A DNA stretch of 64,000 nucleotides from Pelodera strongyloides (Eukaryota > Nematoda > Chromadorea > Rhabditida > Rhabditidae). A program made the translations under genes and the position numbers. The stretch covers positions 1 through 64,000 of the forward strand of contig JAANDG010000170.1 of the NCBI GenBank assembly GCA_036852015.1, given 5' to 3'. Position 1 is the first letter of the stretch; every line of letters starts with the position of its first letter. This document shows, piece by piece, positions 41,226 through 54,476 of this stretch. The notes under the pieces are model-generated. The model had not been told where the DNA came from, searched no databases, and saw only the letters and a program-made list of their open reading frames with translations.

Positions 41226-44200
41226 ATCTTAAAAATTGATTGCAACTCTCCGCACAAAAACACTCAACAAATAATTAATTTTTTATCTTCATTTTTTTTT
41301 ATTTCTTTTACGCTTCAGGAGCGTGCACCTATATTCAAGGATGGTACAGTACAGTTTCAAAGTTTGCGTATGGCATGTTCCGCACAGACCGAAGTTTTTG
41401 GGCTAGTTCCAAGAGAGATAAATAAATTTAACCTTATTAAATAAATAACATATACAACTGGAGGTAACGCAGATTAGATGAGATGTGTTGGTTTGGTTTC
41501 ATCGAAGGAACCGACTGTCCGAATAGAAGAGTCTCTTTCTGTACACCCTCTTTTGATGCTGTATTCAAACACTCCAACGAATAAACAGTCTTAAGTGGCG
41601 CCAGGTAGTGTTTTACTTCAGGCGCCACATTAAAGAAGTGAAGCTAATACAACGGAGTGGACACCGAACTAATCCACTATACAGAGTAAAGGTCACTCGA
41701 AAAGTCAACATTGTCATGCGTTTAAACTGTCAATGTACTATATGTGACCGGAAAGGCAATTTATAGGCAATAATCAAAAACCTGCAAAAAACAGTACGGT
41801 CTTTGTTTTCGCTGAGGTTTTAAGATATGTATATATATAAAAACACATGTGGACCCAGCCAGACCCCGACAATTTTTTTCTGGATTTCAAGACAAACCAG
41901 AATTCGGTTAAGATTGTAGCTGACATCTTCAATTAATCATAACAAACAATTTTAAAAGAAAATGTACAAAAAACACTACTTCAGACTAAATTGAACGAGA
42001 CAAATTTTCTATAGATTGTCTGCTCTAACAATTGAATCTACGCGATTATTCAGAAAGAACACAATGACAAACTTTCCTATTAAAGAAAATGAAAAATGTA
42101 AATTAATTATGCACTTACAAAAAAAAACTATGATAAATCATAAAAAGTATGATATTGCGAAACATTCTCGACTGTTAAAAAAACCTGGAGCAAAAGAAGA
42201 GCTTCATATATGTGTAACTGTAGTACTTTTGATAGAACACCGAATTTGGGTGATCATTTGATAAGCAACCCTACCAATAGATAAGATATGGTAAATAATT
42301 GTGTTGAGTTGTCTTTCGCCGGAGTCATGGTTGGAGGGAGCTTAGGAATGGTGTTAGAAGAGAGGCAGAGAAAGAGACACAGTCCCAGTGTAAGGACTGG
42401 TCCCGGATAAAAGAGGCCTGCGCCCAGATGGGTTGAAGGCACCCTTCTTCCCCCAAAAGTGACAGCTAGCGCAGTGAAAGGGAAGATAGAGAATTGCTTC
42501 TAGACGATACGATTGCTACCGTTTGCATGTGGTCAAAATATGTGGTGGGCAACTGGCCTAATGGAAATCGACCATTTTTTAACGTACATTTCAGTATCAT
42601 TTAACAGACAGCTAAAGGACGAACAGATGAGTAAGACGTTTCCCAACCAGTTTGTCAAATTTGAAAAGTTTTTCCACAAATTTTCCGTTCAAAGACCAGA
42701 GAAACAAATGCTTAACGATTACCGCTAATCTCCGTAGAACATGAATACAAAAAATGCAACAATCGGAATTGATATGAATAAGGCCAAGAGCACACATTGC
42801 GCATTTAAACTATTTTCCCTTCAAATTGTACCGCCCCTACTAAACCCCAATTCGCATAACTCAGTATTTGCCAATTTACGGGGATATGCCTAAGGCGACG
42901 AATTTGATAAACTTTGCAGCACAACCTCCACTTTGCGATGCCACTTGTCGAAAGAAGATACGAATGGGAACACCACTTTAGATATACATAGGAGCAAATG
43001 TATAGTGAGAATACAATCAAGTACCCACAAACCAGGTGAATGAGTTATGAAATAAAAGAATAGAAAAGTAGTTAGATAATCTCGCAAACGCGATGTATCT
43101 TCTGTGGCGATGTATGCTGGTAATTTGTCTGTGTGTCGTTACACCTTCAGCGCTTTCATTCCAGGACACTCAAACCAGATGCGTTCATTAAAGGAACCAG
43201 TTGAAAATAACAGAGGCAAGGGAAATGTAATTGTTACGTCAGAAAAATGGATCGACGGTGGTTATTAAACTATCGCAGAACTGGTAATGGTGCAGAGGTG
43301 ACACGTAGAGAATAATTAGCCTTTGAGCAACATGCTGATTTCTTTTGAAACGTTTAATTGCCCTAAATCACAGGAAAGGAACCTGTATTTGCCTTTCAAG
43401 ACTAAGAATAGTTAACAAACATAACTTTGTGTACTTTTCAGCATGTAATTTAATTGATAAGGCAAGTTTGCAGAAAAGCGGCAACCATTTGTAGGATTTA
43501 TGTCACTAATACAAAGGAAAAGCAAGGTGCTAGACGCCCGTGGCGATCAGATAAAATCAAGTTGTACGTGTTTGGTATGCGTGTTGGAGACGCATGATTG
43601 AAAAGCACACAAAAAAACGACTGTTGGAATGGATTTCTCTAGCGCGCAGTCCTTGACAATTCCCGGTATTGACATGCAAGCGACAGACGGTACTGCCCCG
43701 CGCTTTGCGAGTGCAAAACGCGCCAATTTCATTTAGCGAACCGTTCCGCGGCAATAAACTACAAGAACGGGAAGCTAGCAACAGTGATCCGTATCAATGT
43801 CGAGAAGATTTCAAGTGCACGATCAGAAATACATACAAACATACGTTCGCCCAAATACCACTTTAGTTTACGGACCAAAAAAACACAAGGTTATTTCCGG
43901 GAAATGATAGTTGACAGCATTAAAGGTAGGCAACGTTTACAACGGTGCAACAGAAACAGGAATGATGTGATAACAAATCCAACAATTCAAAACAATCATC
44001 GCGATTTATAGTTGGTGAATGGTGCAATGCAAACCACGAAAACATCGCCTTCTGTCATTTATGCATGAATTGCATGTGAATCGCGAAAAACGTCCGCACT
44101 TTGGCTGCTATAAACCACAATTTACGGGAAAATGATGCATCCCTTTAAAGTGCCCTCCTGAATCCACTATAATTGTTCCTCACTTAAGGGATGCAACGTT

Positions 44201-47200
44201 GTTTCTTCCAATAATGGCTGAGCGAAAGAGACCCCGGGAGACTGACAATCAGAAAGAACCATATATAAATCACAGAAAAAATCGGTCGCCTTTCTCACAT
44301 TGAACAGAAAAAAAGAAGAACTCCTTATTAAACCGTTTCCCTTTTTATTATGTGAAGAATGCCTAAGGAGTGTGATTCAATAAGGACACTTCAGGAACTG
44401 TCCTGCAAACTGGAATTGAGAAATATCCTAACTGGTTTTTCGCATTTTGGAAGATTCGCGTTGAGTAAAAAGTGACTAAGAGGAAATTGTTTTAGCCATC
44501 TGAATTGTACAAAATAATAAGCCTGTTGATCTACTCCCACTCGGAAATTAGCACGCAAACTCACGGTATGCAGAAACTCACTATGGTCCTGCCTTCTAAG
44601 CTTTAGGAAGAAGTGACCAACCACAAAAAAAAACCCGCAACCGAAAATGTATTTCACGACATCCACTCACACACTAAAACTGTACAAAATTGCATTGTGA
44701 AGTGATCTAGAGGGCAATATTACGCTTTGAATCGCAGTGTCAAGGCTTGTAATGAAACTCGGTTCGACCAGTTGGTGCGGCAATTATTGTAAAGAAGGCT
44801 TGAAAAGAATCTGATTGGAGAACCCAACACGTGAAACACGTTGTTCCTTAGAATACAAATGAAGCCATAAAACAACTTCCTTATTTACATCTTGAACTTC
44901 GAGGATAAGAACACCATCTCCTTGTTTTGGTCGCAACTTCCCTATTTATTTCGGAAAGGTGCATGCGCGTTGCTTTTGGTAGGATTATTTTTTGTTTAGC
45001 GGGGAATCTTTGTTTCGCAGTCCGTTTTTAACATAGTTAGGCTACCTTCAAAAGAATAGGTTCTTACTATTTCCATCAGAAGTTTTCACTTTTTTCCCCA
45101 ACAATTGTTTCAGTAAACCATGTCAGTTCCGCTTGAATAGACGTATTATATTCCTCCCGGAGTAAATCCGGCAAGCCTCATAAAAACGTGGGTAAAGGGC
45201 CAATATGGTGCATTGAATTGGGAAGCACAATGGGAGTCAAACGTCAAGGAGTCCAATAAAGGGGCCACGTGAAAAGGGATAAAGTGGTAGAAAAAAGAAT
45301 AGAATAAGAGGTGACGTATACTCTAGCACTGATCAAACACCTGAGGAAATTAATTTGTAGAAAATGTACTAGCAAAGAAAATGGAATGGATTCACGTTGC
45401 TTTTTAGTGGTCAACTTGATCTCAACTTGAATAGGGCACGACAAATTCACTATAAGCTTCGTTGGTGTAACTCAAGTGAAACAATTATGGCTACAAGGCA
45501 GAGGTAAAAGTAAACAAGATGTTTTCGCAAAAGTATCCATCTCGATTTTTTTATGACAACAATGCCGATGTTGTCGAAATATACTTTGCTTAAGATAACA
45601 AGCCACATGAATCGCCCTCTTGGATAACCTTTTCAATGCTGATAGCCACATCAGCAAGTTGTCAGGGCACTCGCGCAAGTTGCGCGTGAAAATATAGAAA
45701 GACACGCCAGGCTCCACACTGATACTGCTACTTCAACTTAGATGACGCCTTTATGTTTGTTTAAGTAGTGGCTCAGAACAAAAACAAAACCCTTAACTGG
45801 ACGGAAATTAGGGGCACCCCTTACTTCGAATTAAATGTGCGATATTAAGAAAAACAAAAACAGTTGATAAAGAAAGTTCGCTGATGGAAGCGGGTTGTGC
45901 TATGTTCTGAATATTAAATTTACCCTCCCGAAAACCAGAATAAAGAAAATAAATTAAAAGATTATGGTAAAAACGTGATCTTGTTATTGCTAATGACAAT
46001 AAGGGACAATGCCCTAGGGAATATATGTATCAGTCGGTGCTAAATACATAGTTCACTTTGATTGCGGGGAGATTATCTTACCATCTTACCTATTTGATGC
46101 ATGCTTAATGTTTTCAATTTGGAAATCAGGAAGTAAAAAAGGAAAAGCACCGAAACAGAACGGAAATGAGCCGTTTCTGGAGCCGCTCCAAAAAGTGTTC
46201 CAATGGATCCAAAGACCGTCCGAAACAATTGAAATCAAACAAAAAGGCATAGTTGCATAATTAGAGTTCCATTCCGTTAAAGCTGAGAGGTGGATGATAA
46301 GTCGAATTGATGCGCTTGAGCAAAGAAAGATGACAAGGCCCCTTGAATGGATGTTCCGGAAGACAACCTCTCATTAGCAGGCTATAAATGACCTAATTCT
46401 TTGCATTCTTTAATTTAACAGTTGACGATATGCCACCGCACAGAAAAAACCCATAGAGTAAAATTCTTCAGCCCAATATCTGCGAACGAGAAGAAAATAC
46501 ACATAATTTTGTACATCTGGCTATAAGGGAGCCCGATGGAAAATCATGGTCCAGTTAATTCCTACAAAGTTTGCAAAATCAACTGTCCATGGCAATAACA
46601 AATCCGACGCGTATATAGAGTTGCTCTATGAAAATGTTTTTAGGAAATATTTCCAACAAACATCAGCCATTCGCGAAAATGTGGAGGGAACCCACTCAAA
46701 GAGTGATTTCTTCATAATATTCGAATTAAGGAAAAGTCAAGCGTCCTAGTCCAAAAAGCAACTTTAACGCTCGAATGGCGTGGTTTCGGTGTGGCTCCTT
46801 TTAGGGATTGCGTTATGGTTGAGTAGATGTACACACACAACTAGTGTTGCACGTGGGGACTTAAGGGAGCGCTCATAGCAATCGACATAAGATCAGGTGC
46901 GGACAACTAAAAAACTAATTGTATGGAAATAGTTAGTTATTGTTACTGAACACGACTCAGCTTGCGAGATATCATTTGGTTAACGAAAACATTGAAGGTG
47001 CAAATAATGCATGCCTGACATTGAGCTAAATTATTTTGAAGAATAAACAGTTTCGTGTTCTTTGGCAGCGTCTTGCGGTTTGTCACATACATAAAGAAAC
47101 GTGAAATAACCGAGGAGTTGACCACAACAACTCTTGGCAGTTTTGTTTCGTATGCGGTCTGTTGTTTTGAATGACCCTGACATGGTGGATTATGCATTCT

Positions 47201-48476
47201 TTTGTATAGTCGGGAGAGGTAGGTTCGGGTGTCTTTCTTGAGCAGTGCCAGAAGTGAACCACATGACTACTATACAGTGTGGGAAACTGCCAATAAAGAG
47301 GAGTTCTGGAAAGGGAGGACGCAATTTACAAGCAACTATTCAACTCCACACATCGCCATAGTTTTCAGATATTAAATTTGCCCTCTTACAACCGCATAAG
47401 CGGTTTGAATTTGTCCTTTTTCATACTTTTTCGGTTTGACAACAACAACAAAAAAAAAGCATTTTGACGATAATTCAAGATTAGAAAAGATCTGTTATGG
47501 GGAAAACGGCAGCCCAGTGTATGTTTATTCTCTACCTTAGTTGTAGTGTTGTATTTCCATTATAACAGATTTAATGAATAGCCACAAATGCCTATTAATC
47601 AAGCAATGTTACGAGAATAGTGTTCAGCTGAAGTAAAAACAAACTCTCTCCGAAACGAATTTCTTATTGGGAAGCGCAGCTGTCCAGATAATAAAAACAA
47701 ACAGATTGGAATCCATAAATAGATTACTTTCAAAACCATCGCAGCGATTTCTCAAAAAAAGTTGTTTTTAGAGAGGTGTTACTGTATGATGTTGTTTTAC
47801 CGAAAGCTAGTCAATTTTAATTCCACTACCGACAAATTGTAATGTGACTTTGTAAATTCAGAAGCTGACTCATTGTTGTAATCAAAGGTTTGTTATTATG
47901 GAGATCATAGAAGAGGAAGGGGGAACGCGTTTGTTCAAAAAGTACTTAACGTGGGGCGGACAAGCGTAAGTGCGTCAAAGCGCGGAATGGGAAGCGGGTT
48001 CTGCGCGGAAGGATTTGCGTAAGCTTTCGCGTCAGTTGTGAGGGAAAGACACCCCTGGTCAACCGGATCACAACGGCCACCGCGGAAAGAAATAGACAGA
48101 GCGCAAGCGGACGAAACGGCAAAGGGGAAGACGTGAACATGGGAGGCAATTCGACGATTACACGCCGATTACCGCTAACTAGACAAAATAGACCCTTTAT
48201 TAAAACATCAAGTAGGGTGATCAACTACCTACATGTGTTCAGTCAATTGATGTGGCTCTGATATGGCTGATCAGCGCCTTAGGGCTAGCGTATTACCATT
48301 AAATGCTGGGATAGAAGTATACGCGTAACGTTCGATGCAACCAATAATGGCAAGCGAATAAAAGGTAAGTCGTTAATGGTCAATCAATCTATTTTGGAAT
48401 CGTTGATTGGGTGCCGCGACAGGAAGATATTGCGCAACCTCCTCAGACCTACATCGCAATAGACCCTTTGCATGGG

Positions 48477-48500
48477 AGCGCACACATTAGCGCACACATT
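48477..48500 (+). repeat. Exact 12-bp tandem duplication
   Basis: AGCGCACACATT occurs twice in a row without mismatch. Confidence 0.9.
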
Positions 48501-49497
48501 TAAACATAATATGTATAGATAGTAACATTACTATTTAGAGGGTTGCTTTTGTTTGAGCATTTGTACTACGAACAGAAGTTCAAAGCGCACAGCGGATATT
48601 TGGCACTTACCAAAAATCATAAATATCGTAACAGACCGTTGCTGGTCAAATATTTTGGGAAAGTTACGAGCAACCAAGCTCGCAAGACAGATACACGGAG
48701 CAAAATAAGAAATGATTTCGTCCTGAGCACCTCGTCAATAAATCGCTTGCAAAAGATAGAAAAAGGTTTGCGGAATGTAGTTCTCATTCAGAATGAACTG
48801 CATAATTTGCTACAATAAACAGAAACAGGCCACTCACGTTAACAATCCACGACAAATAACGATGCTCATTCATAAATAAGTGATCATTCAATGGTTGACT
48901 ATAGCAGCCGAGTTACATAAATACTTTTCTCACATTCATTTTCACATGCATCCAAACAATTTTTAGTGTATCTACTGTCGATATGAATCCCCGTGGGGAA
49001 GGGGGAGCATTTCAAAACGTCCCCAATGTTTGCACGGACAAGTACTCCTAATTGCTCATAATGGATGACTAGGTACACGTGAGCAGGTAGCATGCGCCTA
49101 CCCGACAAACATAATTCTGAAATGCGATATTTAGATATCCACATTTAGACACTCAGATATAATTCGTGTGATTTGACGAAGGTAACAATTTTAAGTGTAA
49201 ATCAACCATTAAAAAACTAATGCTCGTGTCTACAACTCTTCAAATATGTGAAGAAGAGTTAATTCAATGTTCTTTGGCGTTTTGAAAACAGTTTATCAAT
49301 CAAAAAGAGTAGGGAAACAATTTGTCGAAAGAGAAAATATTATAGTAAATGTTTCGACATGAACACATCTCGACAGACAGTACTAGTGTACTTTTCGTAA
49401 GGTTTATAGTTATGCTTGGCTTTTCGAGTTTCAATTTATCTTTCAGTTCCAGTTGTATTTGTTCAACTTCTTAGGTGTCTGTCAGGCTTTTAATAAG

Positions 49498-49839
49498 ATG
49501 GCCGAAGAAGACTTTCACATTCCCAATGGTATTAATGTATTAAAATTATTTAATAAAAAATCCCGTGGACGGGTAAATACTACAGCACATTCTCAAGTTC
49601 CAGGATATTCCTTGCTCGTATTTATTTATACAAAAATCTTCCTAATGGAAAACATGTTGAATGAAAAGCTGTTTGCTTTAGGTGAGCGGTCGGAGAAGTT
49701 CTTATTTTCGTGCGAGAACATGAATGAAAGTGCCTATTGTGAAGCTAAGCTAAATCTGAGGATGATTCAGCTGCAAACACCAAAGAATGAAAATAAAATG
49801 TGTCGTGAATTTAGCGGACAAACTGTATGGATGGACTAA
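49498..49839 (+). CDS. Orphan single-exon ORF, 113 codons
   Basis: ATG at 49498 is in good context (AAGATGG) and follows acceptor-like sequences (TTTCAG ending 49446, TTCTTAG ending 49474). The predicted protein starts MAEEDFHIPNGINVLKLF, is hydrophilic with four cysteines, and has one short hydrophobic patch (YSLLVFIYTKIFLM). No signal peptide, domain or family is recognised. It lies in a gene-poor region, so it could be a recent gene, a degraded exon or chance. Confidence 0.3.
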   Translation: MAEEDFHIPNGINVLKLFNKKSRGRVNTTAHSQVPGYSLLVFIYTKIFLMENMLNEKLFALGERSEKFLFSCENMNESAYCEAKLNLRMIQLQTPKNENKMCREFSGQTVWMD

Positions 49840-52166
49840 CAACTCTTTTCTTCGAATATCTCCATATTCTTTATCAATGCATGGTTGTGAGGTGTGAGCA
49901 AAACATATGATTTATAGGAAAGGACACTCTTAATTAGTGGCGCATACCGAAAAGAGCATGACTTGAAGTTGTCATATCACTGGTAAGCATTCCATATTGA
50001 AAACAAGCAACAAGTGGCACATTGAAAAATAAAATACTTGTACGTCAATCGGAAGAGTGGAGCTATTAAAAGGCCTGACATTGGAGTGCTTCATATGACA
50101 ATCATAAGGCACGGAGTTTCTGATAATGAGCCGAATGTGGATGGTTGCGCATTCGCCAGGTGACAAGTGTTCAAAGCGTCGCGTCCACCTTTTCAAGCAT
50201 GAAGAAGGAGTTGTATACGGTTGGGGTGCGGACAAATAGTGTGGCGATCAATGGAATGGTAGGTGGAGAGAGTAGAGAGAATAGGAGGGAAAGCGAGTGG
50301 GTACATACAGAGCAAAGGCAACCATAGAGTGATGTAGAAAGGGTGCGCGCACCATAGAGGGGCTATGTATGCAGGCCTTCCGAGAGGGGGATTACCCATG
50401 ACCGAAGAGACGCAGACAGTGATTTTCAGGAGTGAGGGTGGGAAAAGAGACGAGAAACACGATCAGGAGCAGCAAGGCAGGCATTCGAAAGTTATATTTG
50501 GAACCAGACGGCTAACGCCGCCTGAGGCGACGCTCCATCATCGAAATAATATTGCCTGGTTATGTTAGACACAAACATGCTGTAGGTGTATTGACAAAGC
50601 GTAGGACTACTGAACGAGAGGTTGTGGCTTACATTCCAGCCAACCCTTGAAGTTTTCGGTGCCACATTTAGCTTCAGCGTTTCGCGCACAATTTTCTACG
50701 CATCATTACCACTGATTGAGGAACATCTGCTTTGGTTAGCGTGGTCGTTAGTGCGCTATGCTGATAAGCGAGTATTAGAAAGGTCGTATGAGGGTTCGAT
50801 TCCTTTGAAAACCGAGAACTTTGTGTGTTACTTTAGCACTTCGTTCGTAACGTGCCCGATACAACCAAATAAACGAATTTGGTTGCTTTATATAATAAGA
50901 TGTATTCAATAAAATGCTTTATTGTTGAAAAAGTGCATGTAAAAGGAATTGCGACAATCAGGAACTAGAAACACAGCGCGTGACAACAACAACTCATATG
51001 TTTTGTTGACATACAGTACCTCAAGCACAAAAACTTGGTTGACTCAAATATGGCATAAAATCTCTCCTGTATTCTGTTTGTTTACAAGACGTACAAGTTT
51101 GTTTCAAAGCCTGACTTGTTGTCTGTTTTCAAATATTGGTGTGTGATCACTTGCAAGCATGACTTGGTAGGAAATCACTTCTTGACCATTCCTATCTGGT
51201 CTCCGCTAGTCCTGTGAAGGTTGATCGCCGCGTATTTCTCATTCAGCGACAGCTCTTCACCTGTCTGATTATTCTCTATTGAAAACACAGACGTCACACG
51301 TGTCATGGAGATCCTTTGCCATTGCCGCTCCCTCGATTCGAAAATTAAAATTTAATCCGGTTTCGTGTACAACACAAACCTTGTGGATTTTCCTCTGAAT
51401 ATCGTTTAAATTCAAATAAGGAAACATAATCAATCCTTACTTGGTTTCTGTTTCAGATAAACAAAAGTCGATGAAAGTCGACAACAACTGTATAAGTAAT
51501 CTGCTGTTGTGCTGACTCTCGTTATAAGAAGTGTAATTTCCAATGGCGCTGAGCTATTCGGATGACATTTGAGGTGGTCATTCATCGACCGATATAGCGA
51601 ATTCTTGCAAATGAGGAGTCTTGTGATTCCCACATATTTTTGCTTTCCCCTTTGGAGTGTTTCATAACCGTCAACACCTTAACCCTTTGAGTGCATAGAG
51701 AAACCTTTTAACGCACTTTACGTCCCTTTATTTTTGTCGGCATCCTTCTGTGATTCAAACAATGGCATTTATCGCATTTTAAGGTTAAGGAAACCTTGTG
51801 ACCAACAACAACAACAACTCGGTACTCTGAAGAAATATTTGAAATTACAAAGCGCGCAGATGTGGTATCTATTATGTGACGGCGAGCATCTCCTATAACT
51901 TAGATTTTAGATCAACGTTGTTGAAAGCGTTCTTTATATCTTGATCACATAGTACCAACAAGCAAACTCCATTTGAACTTCACTGAAAACCCAAGCTAAA
52001 CATTTTCGTGCATTTCTTCTATTCGTAAATAGTTTATCTACATTGCATCAAATTCAACACTTACTAGAACTTTATATGGCGCTATTTAACACATGATGTT
52101 TGTGTTTTGTCTCGGTCAGCCTCGATGTTTGCCATTTTTTCACTTCTATCCCAGACAATTTTGGAA

Positions 52167-52979
52167 ATGTCGCTCGACAAGCTTTTAGCTGTTTTATTCA
52201 CCGCAATTATAATAATTCATAAGCAGGTCTGTTTCGCGTAGTGTTTTCAACTGATAAACATAGGTGGAATTTCAGGCAGTGCCAGAGCATTTCGTTTACT
52301 TAAAGGGATCGGCTCACCTTAAATTGTGTCTGTTTTTTTTTGTTTCTTTATTTTCTATAAGGGATAATAAAAATTTGGAATACAAAAAGTAGTATTCAAT
52401 TTCAATACTCACGAAGATATTGGGTGATAAAGTGGTGGATTGATCGGCCCCAAATGCAAAAAGGGTAATTGTCTCTATACAAACAAGGCAGGAAAATTAC
52501 CCTTTTTGCATTTGGGGCCGATCAATCCACCACTTTACCACCTAATATCTCCGTGAGTATTGAAATAGAACACTACTTTTTGTATTCCAAATTTTTATTA
52601 TCCCTTATGGAAAATAAAGAAACAAAAAAAACAGACACAATTTAAGGTGAGCCGATCCCTTTAAAAGTTAATTTACGGCTAAAACTTTCAGGGCGTCCAT
52701 GGTTCCATCTTGTGTAAAGCGGAAAGGTTTGAATTGAACAGCACCTCCTCATCTAACACTTTGGATACTGAGGGCGATTATGCCACTCCCAAAACGTCGG
52801 ATGTGGCAAGTTCTAAGAATATTGAGATTCAACCACCCACCCAGTCGACAAAAAGAAGAGGAATTGTATTTTTAGTGGACCTCAGTGACTCGTTTGATAG
52901 TTATCGATCAAAAGCAAACAGCCCCATGAACGCTTCTTTTACCAGGCTTCTAATTTTTGTACTCTTTTTGTTGTCATAA
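52167..52979 (+). CDS. Small orphan protein, candidate GPI-anchored
   Basis: Exons: 52167-52226 and 52692-52979; 115 residues, phase 0 junction. Residues 1-20 (MSLDKLLAVLFTAIIIIHKQ) look like a signal peptide. The middle is Ser/Thr/Asn-rich with N-glycosylation sequons (NSTS near the start of exon 2, NAS near the end). The last 13 residues (FTRLLIFVLFLLS) are hydrophobic with no tail after them, preceded by small residues (ANSPMNAS), which is the arrangement of a GPI-attachment signal. The 465-bp intron contains MITE copy B. It faces another small gene of the same architecture (53116-53720), with only 136 bp between stop codons. No family recognised. Confidence 0.6.
52304..52660. mobile_element. 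Palindromic MITE, copy B (in an intron)
   Basis: About 357 bp, same family as copy A at 1192-1546: inverted arms of about 165 bp, ends AGGGATCGG, flanked by TTAA at 52300-52303 and 52661-52664. The central spacer reads in the opposite direction to copy A (TACAAACAAGGCAGG here, CCTGCCTTGTTTGTA there), so the element inserted in the other orientation. It lies wholly within the intron of the small gene 52167-52979. Confidence 0.85.
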
Positions 52980-53115
52980 CGTTTTAACGTTCAATGTATG
53001 TTATTTGTATCTTCGCTCTATTTATATCAAAAAATGTCACTCGAAGCAGGCACAAATAAAACTTTTTAATGACTTTTTATAAAGTAAAAACAAAGTTACT
53101 TCAGAAAAAAGATTT

Positions 53116-53720
53116 CTACAGAAAGAGGAAAGGAATTATAATAAACAGTGTGCACTTGTAAGCAGACTCTGATGAGAACGCAGTTTGGTTTTTCTTGCTA
53201 TCGTCGAGTCCAGAACTGGTATTGTTTCTGACAGCCTTGTCATATTCTGTCATTGGTGTTTCAAGGGAGTGTTCAAGTGGATTATGTTCCGACGGCGTGA
53301 TTTGTTTGAAGTCCCCTGAGTCGAACAATGTACCATTTGAATACCGATGGGTGTTTTTTAAGCGAAACTTTCGTGGCTTATACGAATGCTAAGTTAAATT
53401 TCGGCGACTTTCCACTTCTTGTCTTGTGATACTGTAGGTGACTTTGTCAATAACGGAAGTTCGACTGCTTTCAAACTGTTGTTCGTTATCCATCTGAAAA
53501 AAATCATTCTTACTGTAAGCCCTGAAAGTCCGCATCCTCTACAGCTAATCTACATTTCTGCAGTCCGTATGTAGATGCACGCTTAAGTGTCCAATCAATA
53601 CGCTGTGAATGCTCAATAAAACTTTAAATCAAAAATATAACTCACCGACATCGTTTTTGCATTACATGCTAAAAATAGTAAATTGAGCAAAAAGAATCCA
53701 AATATGGGGACTCCGCTCAT
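53116..53720 (-). CDS. Small orphan protein, candidate GPI-anchored, with 54-nt intron
   Basis: Exons in transcript order: 53646-53720, 53443-53493, 53116-53388; 132 residues. MSGVPIFGFFLLNLLFLACNA is a clear signal peptide. The middle is hydrophilic, rich in Ser, Asn and Thr, with sequons (NGT, NNT, NQT), and the end (CTLFIIIPFLFL) is a hydrophobic tail with nothing after it, as in GPI signals. The first junction is well supported (GTGAGT donor, TTTCAG acceptor). Between 53389 and 53442 lies a stretch with a weak GTCACC donor and a CTTAG acceptor whose TAG is in frame. If spliced (54 nt, phase 0) the frame continues to the GPI-like tail; if retained, the protein stops after 59 residues. No family recognised. 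Confidence 0.55.
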
Positions 53721-54439
53721 GTTGGAATGCAGAATGCATGAGGACAGCTACATATATAATACAAACACTGTTTATAAACATAAGTGAAATGAGTCAAAAT
53801 GATTGGAACAGTTTGACTACTTGTGGCGTAAATGTGTGGCAAATTGCTCGGTGAAAAAAAAATTAATTCGTCAAACAAAATTGAAATCGTTAAGTCAAAA
53901 CGCATAAGCGGATATTTTGTCATGTATAAATCCATGAGTAAATTTAAATTAATGAACATTAATAAAATCACATTGAGTTAAACAATATAAATATAGTAAC
54001 CCGTCTGGTTACCTCCATCAGTGCCCATTCATATAATTTACTAATCGATATATTGTTCATTTGTTATTACGAATTGATTCATGCAGTTACCATACCTTGT
54101 AAGTTCCTCAGATCAACATACGGCAGGAAATCAGGCCCAACAGGCTGAACAATTATTATCAATTTGGAAATTACACATATTTAGCTGTACATCTTATTTT
54201 CGCCAATCCCAAGTGCACTTGTAGAAGCCCAATCATGCTGAATCAGTACCCATTTCATTTCTACATCACTGTATGAAACATGTTCTTTTTTCATATGCCA
54301 TCGATATAATGTTGATAAACACATAAGAAGTCAAGAATCATACATACCGTGTTGGTGTGTTGGTTGATGCTTTTTGTTCTGCAAAAGGACCACAAATGAA
54401 ATATTGCCCAGTCCACGGAAAAAACCGTCTCTCGCAGGT

Positions 54440-54476
54440 CACCAAATGGTTTCACCGAAAAAAAAACCATTTGGTG
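54440..54476. repeat. 13-bp perfect hairpin
   Basis: CACCAAATGGTTT (54440-54452) and its exact inverse AAACCATTTGGTG (54464-54476) are separated by 11 A-rich bases. It could form a stable stem-loop; no terminator or element ends are evident. Confidence 0.85.

Larger units (their letters stand above)
38296..52166. other. Large gene-poor region with purine-rich plus strand
   Basis: Almost 14 kb without a confidently coding exon chain. From about 38 to 50.6 kb the plus strand is visibly enriched in A and G, so the minus strand is pyrimidine-rich, as expected for long introns or an outron of a minus-strand transcript such as FAM43. Small tandem duplications occur at 39018-39043 and 48477-48500. 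Weak ORF candidates are listed separately (40998-41225, 49498-49839). Confidence 0.5.

Noticed and set aside
42254..42442. Minus-strand ORF with a signal-like stretch (VLTLGLCLFLCLSS)
   Set aside because: It starts at GTG with no nearby ATG or clean acceptor; Leu/Ser/Pro richness follows from the pyrimidine-rich minus strand.
47946..48224. 92-codon minus-strand ORF rich in Arg, Leu and Pro
   Set aside because: It lies in a locally GC-richer, purine-skewed stretch that yields such frames by composition; no motif or splice context.
50341..50352. 12-bp palindrome GGTGCGCGCACC
   Set aside because: Too short and isolated to assign a function; single occurrence noticed.
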